DNA of 64,000 bases, taken from assembly GCA_030770545.1 (NCBI GenBank), contig CM061098.1:3486501-3550500 (forward strand), given 5' to 3'. Shown piece after piece: positions 55,101 through 64,000 of the stretch; position 1 is the first letter of the stretch, and the number at the start of each line of letters is the position of its first letter. The DNA is from Macropodus opercularis. Taxonomy: Eukaryota > Chordata > Actinopteri > Anabantiformes > Osphronemidae. A program made the position numbers and the translations under genes. The notes under the pieces were generated by a model, which searched no databases, was not told the DNA's origin, and saw only the letters and a program-made list of their open reading frames with translations.

Positions 55101-57994
55101 ACAGAGATGGATTGAAGTGGTTAGCAGACCGATGGCTACAAAGACCAAGAGTAATTGGTGTGTAGCCAGTGGTGGCCAGCGTAAGGAGAACAGATGCATC
55201 AACCAAGGTTTAAGTCTGAGGGCTGCAAAGGGTCGTACAGTAGCAGGCTTACATGCATTTACAGGTGACGGGTAAATATGAGCACGCAAATATAATTTCC
55301 TCCGAGGGCACTGCATCTTATGAGGCATCACATTGAATTATTCTTCAGGCCACGAGGTGACTCGTGGAGCAGGGCAGGTGTATTTTCCGTTGGCTGGAAG
55401 AGTAGGAAACGATGAACCACATTCTACGTTCACTTGATCGTTGTAACATCCGTCAGGTGTGTGATTTCCAACCCCGCAGCCGGTTTTGGTGGTGTTTGCC
55501 TATGCAGCAGGGAGAAAGGGGGTAATTGAAGGGGAGGGCGTGCTGCTGAGGAGGTGGGTATATTGTGATCCAGCCGTCTTTTATATTTGTCAGTGGTAAT
55601 TACGTTGAATAAGTGGGTTTGTGTCCCCAGTGAAAGAAGCAAGTGCACGTCCATACGTGCTGAGTGCAGCGGAGGTAAAGTTTTAACGCCATCAGAACAG
55701 GAACAAAAACCTCAAAATACGAAATCATAATGGACTATCGATACTTTACATAAGCTTGCTTTTGATTCCTGGATTTCTCTGCGGACCGGAGCTGCTCGGC
55801 ATTCGCATTAACAGTAACAGTAAGGTCTGTGCAGTTTTTGTTTTAATTTTCTTATCTCATGTTTCACCACGCAGCTCTGCCAGTCTCCTTCTCCTCTTAC
55901 TGGCAAGCCCGCGTCAGGATGTCAGGGCCAGCGAGAGCCTTCGCCAGCGGGGGCTTTTGTGCATTATGATGTGGTTTCTGGATGAACTGCTCCATAATTT
56001 ATGTAATGAAAGCATGAACCGTTGTTTAATTGATGTACTGTCTGAATGACTGCTGTTTGTATCTGTTACTGGACAGAGCTCGGTCCCTCCGTGTGGCCTC
56101 ACAGTATGTTCTCCGCTTGATCCACTTGAACTTTTTACTCTGACTTCCGGGATATGGTTTAGTACGTACACCCTACGAATTATACATAAAACACAAACTG
56201 TGTAGTTTCTGTACACATTACATTAGTAGCTAGATGACCCCAACAGACCAAGCCCGTCTCTTTTTTAAAAATACACATTATCTTCATATCCAAAGATGAA
56301 ATAATCTTCAAAAGCGTGTGAGTGTGAAATTGTCCACGTGTGATGTCATCGGGGAAACACTGAACCCTTGTATTTAATTAAAACTCAGTCCAACAGTGTG
56401 GATGAGGAAGCTACACACCTGAAAGCTTCATCAGCGTCTACTGGGAAAAGTTAATTAAAATATGAAACGTAATTACTAGGGAAAAACTTAGAAGTGAAAA
56501 TCAGTAGAGGAATTAAAGCTGAATAATAGCAGTAAAAATACAGGTTTAGCCTTGTTGACTTCTTTTGTCTAATGAAAGCTGTGATTTCAATAGACTGCAG
56601 TTTATTCATTTTAATGATATCTTCTCGTAATGTTAGAATGCTGACATTGACTGGTAGGTGTCTTTCAACAATGATGTGACATTTGTGCACCTTGTCAGAT
56701 ACACTATATGCAGGCTCATTGCTGTTTTCCTTTTGTGTGTCAAACTCCAAGGCTGATCTGCAGCTAGCAGGTGCTGCCGCTGCTCACAGCTCCAAATGAG
56801 TCAGAAACTGAGAAAATCAACCAACAAATGTCCTGGCAGATCACGTTAATTTCACAAGTGAGTGTGGCAGTCGTTGCCTTTAATGCCAGAGATCATTTAG
56901 ACTTTGGGAGGCTGATTATTAAAGACTGACTTGTAATTATATCTTAAGTAGTATTTACTTTGGCTGATTAGTAGAAATGAGCTGTACCACATTATGGAAT
57001 AACTCCATTACACAAACATCTGAAAACAGAAATTTAAAAGTAAAATGCACCATTTTATTAAAAGCGTCAAAGGACCCTCCTATTGTTAGATAGTTAACAG
57101 CTAAATCACTTGATCACACTTATAGATATATGGACGTATAGTAGTTAGTACCCTTAGACCTATGTTCAGATATTCTGTAAATGCTTGACAAGATAGTCGT
57201 TTGTATTAATTGTCTGTCCTGTCCTCAAATATTCTTTATATTTCTTAAAACATTTATTCACGCATTTCAGCAGCACAAGACAAATTTGCACATCTTGAAC
57301 AAGGATAAGTTAAAGGAAGCAAATACAAAAACTACGAGGGGTGACGTGATATGAAAGAGGTCAAATGGGTATCGGGAGCCATTTTTAAACTTTTATTATA
57401 GATATATATTAGGGTCGTATTTTGTACAGGTCCAGGAATTGTACAGAAAGTAACATTTAAAAGGAGACGTAATGAAGAGAGGTGGAGGAGTAGAAGTGGA
57501 AAAAATAAGTGGGCGACATAATTGTGTGTATGGTGTATGTGATTGTATGTACAGGTCTGTTTCACTCGGGGTCACTTCATGCCGACTGCCAGCAGAGAAA
57601 AGCTGTGCTATGGATCATTCTTCCCTTCACTATTTAGCTGCAGTCCGTTCTACCCTTGTTCAGTCTTGTGTGAGTGTAGCAGCTGTGTGACTCTTCCAAA
57701 AACCCATGAAACTTGGTAGAAACAGACTGTAGGTGTCGAGCGTTCGGTCTTTGTTGGTCTTGGCCAGCCGTTGGGTGTGGACCCAGTCCTGCCTCCCTGT
57801 GGTGGCCGCCAGGACCAAGGTGGCTATAAAGGGCTGCTGCTTCCCTACGGTTCCTCTCTCCACTGACTTGTCCGTGCACGGGGCCCTACCTTGTCTCAGT
57901 GGGCCACTCATGCAACAGCGTGTCCTGCGCCAGCCCATAATCGATATCACAGACATACAGTATGTGCGTTTTGGTGCACGTTAAATAATGCATC

Positions 57995-59055
57995 AGATGA
58001 AAGCTGCCTTGCATTGCCACCCTTGTCTGTATTTCTCCTTTAATGCAGTACAGGCCATCAAATGCTTTTTGCAGCTCTTAATGACCGAGCTCCAGATCTC
58101 GGCTGGTAGTTTGCTGGAGTCAGGCCTAATACAGTCGGTGCCTTCTCCCAGCTGTGACTTTCAGCGCTTCCTGTAGTTCACGTTCAACTGGATTACAGTC
58201 AGGACTCGTGCACTCCAAAAACGCTCCAGTGTTTTCTTCGCATCCATTCATGGTGCTGTGAGATCGATAATGTTTTAGGTCATTATCCAGTTGGAGGAGC
58301 CACGACCTACAACTGAGACACAGTTTTTCGACACTGGGCTATATGTTTCTCTCCTGAGTGTCCCGTTGGCCTCCTTTATTTAACAGTGGTGACGGCGTCC
58401 TTAACTGTGTTTTTCTTCAGAGTAGATTTAAGCAATAACAAAATGTTTGCAACAGAACTGTGCTTTGCTTTTCCACAATCTACTTAAACTGAAGGGTACA
58501 AACGGCTGGTGGCTGTTTACTGCAACTACTAGACGTCATCGACCTGTGAGGTGCTTGTGTTGATTGGCTTGTGCTGCTGCTACAATCTATAGTGTGTTCC
58601 ACAGAAGGAACAGCTTAAAATGAAACCGCTCCGCTCTGTTTATGTTGTTTCTCAGGTCTTTCCACATACATCCCCATAGCCTTTCATTTAGAAACCAACA
58701 TATGGTGTGAGTGGACACTGTTGCACCCTTTTCTTGGAGACCAGCCTGTTTGCTTTGAAACTGTCCTTGTTTCTTTTTCCTTCTGTTCCATGTGGGGTAA
58801 ATTTTCCTCTTGCTGTTGAGTCCAAGGTTGGCTGCAGCACCACGGACCTTACACCTTGTAATAGTATTAGCACCTGTGGTCAGAGCGAAATCAAACTGCT
58901 TGGAAATGGTGTTGTAGCCTTTACTTTGACCTTGCGTGACAATTATTTTCTCCTCTATCTCCTCAGACAGGTCTCTTCTTGTCTTTCTCTTGCCCGTGTT
59001 TATTGTGCTTGTGCTGCACACAATGGCACCGAATGATTCTCTCCGTTTCAAAAGG
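57995..59055 (-). mobile_element. Degenerate Tc1/mariner-family transposon (transposase fossil)
   Basis: Reading the minus strand from about 59,000, the N-terminus matches fish Tc1-like transposases: GKRKTRRDLSEEIEEKI, then GYNTISKQFDF of the first helix-turn-helix, then KRKIYPTWNRR, and later LQEKGATVSTHTI. About 257 codons downstream, at 58,185-58,229 on the minus strand, bases still echo the family motif WSVLEWPSPDLNPIE, now broken by a one-base insertion and substitutions. A LPAEIWSSVIKSCKKHL segment resembling the family C-terminus follows near 58,050-58,110. The total span fits a transposase of about 340 residues. The frame is broken by frameshifts and stops, and the region expected to hold the catalytic Asp residues is unreadable, so the copy is dead. 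Inverted terminal repeats were not located; flanking sequence to about 59,200 may also belong. Confidence 0.85.
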
Positions 59056-62000
59056 CTGAATGACAGGTTGTAAAATCGAACGCGCTAATTGAAGACGATG
59101 TCTGCTTGAAATATTACTACAATCCTCTTTTCATCACAGGTTCTAAGAGGTGCCAATATTGTCATCGAGGCCATTTTAGGATCTCTGTGCAGAATAAGCA
59201 AGAAACCTGCTTTCATCACAGAGTCTTTGTTTGTTCTTTGACAAACTAAAGGAATGCAGGTGTCCATGACGAGAGTTTTTCATCACTTGAACAACAGTGG
59301 ACTGTTCCTTCAGTGCGTTGTAGGGACACCAGCTCCCTGTTAGTCGTGTTTGTATAGGTCCTGTGATGTGCAAAAACAAGTTATATAAAAAGCAGTTAGC
59401 AGATAAATAGCAGTTGTTAAACTGCTCTCTATGGGGTTCCGCGTGTTTTTCAGTTCTGAAATTCTCCACCTTTATATCTGACCTTTAAATTCACCGTTCT
59501 CTCCGATCTTAATCTGCTTAGCAGGGTGGCCGCGCTGTTAAAACTGCCATGGGACAGAGAAGTTGCCTCGAAACTCGGCATAGTAAACATCTCTCAACGT
59601 GTGTCGTGTTGCATGGGACTTTACACGGCCCGTGTCTCTGTTTAGTTCGTTTGTGACAGATTACCGTCTATGTAGTTGTTTTTCCTGACCGGATTTCATG
59701 GGGTAATGATCATCCCTGTCTCATGTAATGGTGATGGTTAAGGGCTGGAGCCCCAGTTCCTCAGCTGTTTACTGCGGACATTTACGGTATCATTATCCAA
59801 ACGGTGCTGCCAGTGGGTGGCTACCAAGGCTGGAGGTGAAATAAGCCATTTAGCAGCTTTATGATAGCAATCCCCGGGCCTCGCCGCCTTCCCGTCCAGG
59901 GTCAAAGCTTAGCAGCCATCTAATCTCCCTTAGTCCCACAACTTTCATTAGCGTGGCACTTGATCAATCAACACTGCTGCCTGTGCCAAAGTTTGACGCA
60001 TTTTAGATGAAAGTACATAAGCGTAATACCTGTTTAGATGATTGCTGCTGTTTGCATGGCCCCTTTATGTCCAACTTAATTGACATTTAATATGAACTCG
60101 ATACGCGCGCTGCACAGTTGGCGTCGCTGTAAGGTAATAACGAGAGTTCTGCTGCACACACGAAGTTGAGGAAAACTGTAATATTTTAACACAGCCAAGT
60201 AGTAAAACTTTCTTTAGTCTACAACAGTTGCCACAAGCTCAATTACAGCAAAGTTTTTCTGGGTTTAGTTTTGCAGGGATTTCTCAGGCTTGTTTATGGC
60301 CTCTATTAAAATATTTGTAAAGGATTTGCGCTTTGCTCCTTTTACTTTCTTCTCTCTGTCATAATTGGCCGCGATCTCCCAAGACGGTTCATAGGTTTCG
60401 TCTGCAAAATGCCAGGCCTGTCATCACATCTGCATACAATAGGACACGTCAGAAATCCTTGGTCCTGCTTTCATCCGCCTTCACATCTTCCATAATCAGG
60501 GGCAGTGGATGGGAACAGAGGCAAAGAGGAGCTTTTTATCCCCCAATAAAAGGCCACTTAGGCAGATAGTTCTCCCCAGACTCATCAGCTTTGGTCTTTT
60601 TTTTCTGGCACCACATAGAGGAATGTGTGGAAGAGGGCAAACATTCCATCTAATTAAGGATACCTTTCATATAAGTTCACCTCTATCTCCCATAATTCTC
60701 TTTGTGCCCATCTCTCTTACCTCTCTTTCCTCCCACATCTCTCTCTCTCTTCCTCCTTCTGTCTCTTCTCCTTATCATCCATCATAGGAAGCCCAAAGGT
60801 GCCCTTCGCAGTTACTGTACCTTCCTGGTTTGCTCTTGATGTCTTTTGAAATCATTGGCTTACCCACGCTTTGATGTTGCCTTCAAATAGATACTAAGCA
60901 AAACTTTGAAGTCACGACCTCGGCGTTGCTCAAAATGTCGAATCACCACATTAGCTCAACGGCTCACTAAATTCTTTGTTTGCAAACACGAGCGCTGCAC
61001 ATCATTAACATGCGGCATAAGGAGGAGTTTCAATTTGAATGGGTTTTCCAGGGATCAGCATTATTTGTTTTGGAAAGTGAAGGGGAGAGAACGAGTGCTC
61101 TGCCTGACTTTGTTCTATTTCTGGGGATGGCTGCTGGAGGATTACTGCAAGTGGCAGAGTATTCATTATTTAGATGGCAGTAGCAGAGTAGGGGAGCGGG
61201 TGGTTTCATAAACCACTTGACTATGACATGTGTGCTGCTACAGTAGACGGAAAGACTTATATAAAAAAAAAAAAGTTTCACTTCCAAAAATTTTTTCTCC
61301 GAGCGAGGGCACTTGTAGGAGCCCTGTGCCAGAGCCTGCCGAGACAGTCAGCGCTAACTAAAACCGATGGAGCGAACTCGGATGGATGGAGTTAATGGAT
61401 GAAATCGTTGCGAGTTCTCCAGGATTGCTCTCTCTATAGGCTTTGAAAGTCACGATGCGTGCATCCAGCTGTTTCATGGTCCATGTCAGATGTGGTATTA
61501 TAGTTTTAAATTCTGCGTCTTTGCCGCTGTTATTACATTCAGAGCGACTGCATCGGGAAGCCTTCGTTGAGCCTGGCTGATTATGAAATAATGGCGCTTT
61601 TGTCTTCTCGGCCGGCTCTGTATTTGTTCTAACAGACGACTGAAGTGATCATCGGCGGCGTTTTGAAATGGCCTAAGAGCAAATTTCGAATGTGAAATGA
61701 GAAAGCTGTGACAGTCGCGCGTGGCAAAGAGCAAGCCGCCGCTCATGGCGCCAACGTAGTGGGGCACCGGCAAGGAAACGTCCTCCCGGGGTAGCGGCAG
61801 TATCTCTGTCGGCTGAAGTGTTTATCCTGACAGAGCTCAGCCTGGACACAGAGAGGGTCCCGCCGCCGTGATTAATGCACTGCCATGCCGCCGTGGTGGA
61901 GGATGTCTCTCGGCGGTTTCCTTCCCCTTTCCAGTTCTCCTCCCTGATATTCCGCTAATGTGTCTCGACAATGAAGAGATGGATAGTGATCATTATGCTG

Positions 62001-64000
62001 CTCTCAAAGAGTAATGTCACTTCCCAGCATGATCCAGCCAGCTCCTAATTCAGCTACTGCTGTGGGTGAGGTACGAGCGGCGGCGCTGCGCATTGTTACT
62101 GTACGTACGAGTGGCTGCGGCTGTTTTATGTTAAACCAGAACCAGTGACATTTCTTTATTGTCTCCTCCCGCTGTTATCACAAACTCCTGAAGTCCCGTT
62201 TGCTGGCTTGGTGTTAGTCCGGTGCCTCGGGACGTCTCTTTTCTCACGGGGAACTTGACACTGGAAGTATTATCGCAGCAAACACGGGAACCAGCCGCTC
62301 ACCTTAACACTTAGCGAGCTGTATCGCCGTTTCCCCAGTACTCCCTGTACAAATAAAGGTGTAAGGGTCATTCATTTTTTTGCCTCCTTCAAGTCTTTAC
62401 AGCTGGGTTGATTTGTTTATCTGTATGTGTTTAGCCCCTGGCCTCAATCTTCTGAGAGAAAGAGGTTTAGCATTTAAATTGGTTGATCCACCGCACATTT
62501 GCTAAACCTGTTTTTAAAGCATTACATTGATGAAAAGCAGACGCTAATCCCTGCGGGTGTGCAACCTTATCTGACTAAACACCTGACAATGAGATTCTGT
62601 TGTCACTCTGGGAGCACACAGACTCTGTAACTGTGTCTTGCCATAGTTATTGACCTCTGCTGCTGAGTGCCGCTGTAGCCGCAGGTCAGCGCGCTACAGG
62701 TGTGATTTACAGACTTTAGTTTTGGGTTCTGAGAGCGGAGCCTGTTGTTTTCTGACCGCCAGCTACTGACGACGCGGGACACGTCAGCGTCCTGCGAACT
62801 CCTCGCCCTGAAGAGACCGTCCGCTGACTGAACAGGCCGCGGCGTAATCACTTCCAGAGCTAATCCCAGAATCTCCTGTATGCATTTCCCCTCTGCTTAT
62901 TCCACCGCCACTGATCCTCTAGCCTCGCTCTTCCCGTCGTATACTTAGGCAGACAAGACGTTTAGTCAATACCGCTGCCTATGAATATGTAGGACACAAA
63001 GTGGCCTTCACCTGAATGTGGCAGATGTGATTTCTAACTAAATCATAGGGATTACATTATTGACAGTGCCGTGAATAAACATCAGGATGAGGTCAAAATT
63101 CATCATCTTGTCTTTATTTGCTTTGTGTCCAGAACACGCCGCCGCTCCAAAGCAAGCTGAGCGCGCTCAGTCGTGTTGGAAAAGAATATTCTGAGGAGAA
63201 TTATCATATCATTATCAATGTCAGATCTTGTTATATCGAGATCAGACATCAACGCTCGATATGATTTTAGTGCTGAAAGGGAGGAAGAATATTGTTGTGT
63301 CGATTCAGGTTTGTGTCCAGCATCACAAATTGGCTGCGATGTGTGTCTTTTCACTGCGCGCGTTGCTCAGTCCAGATTTGTTATCATCTGTTTTTGGACA
63401 TGTCTAAACTTCAACATGGCTTTTTTTTTTTCTTTTAATGATTCAGACGCCGGCTTTGTTAATATAGAGTATTTGGTCATGAGCTGCTGAGATAGAAGCC
63501 CAGTGAAGAGACGTTATCAGGGCACACAAAGAAAGCAAACAGTCGCAGTCCATTGTGCTCGGCTGAAACGTGATACCGGGAACAAGTGTGAAGGTAGAGT
63601 GCGGTGCCAACTGTGGCTTTGCTGCTGTATCAATACGCCTTTGCACTGGTTAATCTCGTCAAGAGTAAAGAAAATACAGTGCGGTCATTCAATATTAATC
63701 GGAGCCAGAAAACTTAACCAGCTGCTGCCTTTTTCTCAACTGGCAACTTATGGTTTCACGGAGCCATATGCTGCCTGCTGCCGTCTTTTCTCTCAGATTT
63801 CGCTTCTCAGTTTCCATTGTCAGTCTCGTCTTGGCATTTTTATGATCCTAATTCTGATGGATGTATTCCAGTGTGAAATGACTCAGCCGGGTGTGAACGC
63901 GGACCATCCTTTGCCTCCTACTGCTGCCATTTGGTGAGCGGGAGGAAAAGCACAGAGACCATCAGAGGAGACATGAGAAAGCTTCTGTGTTGACGATGTA
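59056..64000 (+). other. tenm3: Large tenm3 intron, continuing past the window end
   Basis: No coding exon is recognised. A long pyrimidine tract at about 60,665-60,785 ends in an acceptor-like CATCATAG, but no teneurin reading frame or donor follows. Moderately CpG-rich patches occur at 61.6-62.1 and 62.65-62.85 kb. The 144-codon open frame at 63,503-63,937 has no features that I recognise. Confidence 0.6.

Larger units (their letters stand above)
35263..57994 (+). other. tenm3: Large tenm3 intron, first part
   Basis: After the donor at 35,262 I searched by eye for the next teneurin exon, expected to encode a proline-rich segment leading to a DSWVL-type motif, and found none. The stretch holds the TATA/CRE cluster at 39.7-40.4 kb, an A/T-rich run near 46.0-46.07 kb, the 11-bp minisatellite at 49.1 kb and a GC-richer stretch at 49.95-50.73 kb with CCAAT-type motifs. 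Open frames up to about 143 codons at 49.6-50.2 kb show no family resemblance. Confidence 0.65.

Noticed and set aside
57634..57984. Open frames of 81-98 codons on both strands next to the Tc1 fossil
   Set aside because: No recognised domain; probably chance or an unidentified repeat flank.

Overview
The window looks like vertebrate, almost certainly teleost fish, nuclear DNA. It is mostly non-coding, AT-leaning, rich in short simple repeats, and carries a decayed Tc1-like transposon of a type common in fish. The only protein-coding gene I can support is the 5' part of a teneurin gene on the + strand. Two spliced coding exons encode the start of the cytoplasmic N-terminal (Ten_N) domain, and the residue pattern matches teneurin-3 (tenm3) better than teneurin-1, -2 or -4. 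No bacterial-type operons, CRISPR arrays, rRNA or tRNA genes were seen.

Layout: 1-20,930 is non-coding, either upstream sequence or 5' intron, with one old SINE-like repeat near 17.3 kb. About 20,935-21,790 is a dense CpG island that is my best candidate for a tenm3 promoter and first non-coding exon, with a plausible splice donor at 21,743/21,744. From 21.8 to 32.8 kb would then be a 5'UTR intron, containing a polypurine hairpin region near 28.8 kb and a GT microsatellite near 31.8 kb. A strong splice acceptor at 32,788 opens the first coding exon: 5'UTR 32,789-32,973 and coding 32,974-33,244. A 1,742-bp phase-1 intron follows, with a homeodomain/POU-site-rich stretch that reads like a conserved enhancer. 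The second coding exon is 34,987-35,262. I could not find the next teneurin exon, so 35,263-64,000 is read as one large intron of at least 28.7 kb. That intron holds a TATA/CRE-like cluster near 39.7-40.4 kb, a perfect 11-bp tandem repeat at 49.1 kb and the Tc1 fossil at about 58.0-59.05 kb on the minus strand.

Teneurin-3 is a large type II transmembrane synaptic adhesion protein. Only the first 182 codons or so of its intracellular domain lie here; the transmembrane segment, EGF repeats and YD-repeat shell must lie beyond the window. Points worth a second look are the overlapping upstream ORF that ends just inside the teneurin start codon, an Arg/Asp/Glu-rich expansion near the N-terminus, the CpG island promoter and the candidate regulatory elements. 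I found no clear sign of a wholly new biological system.
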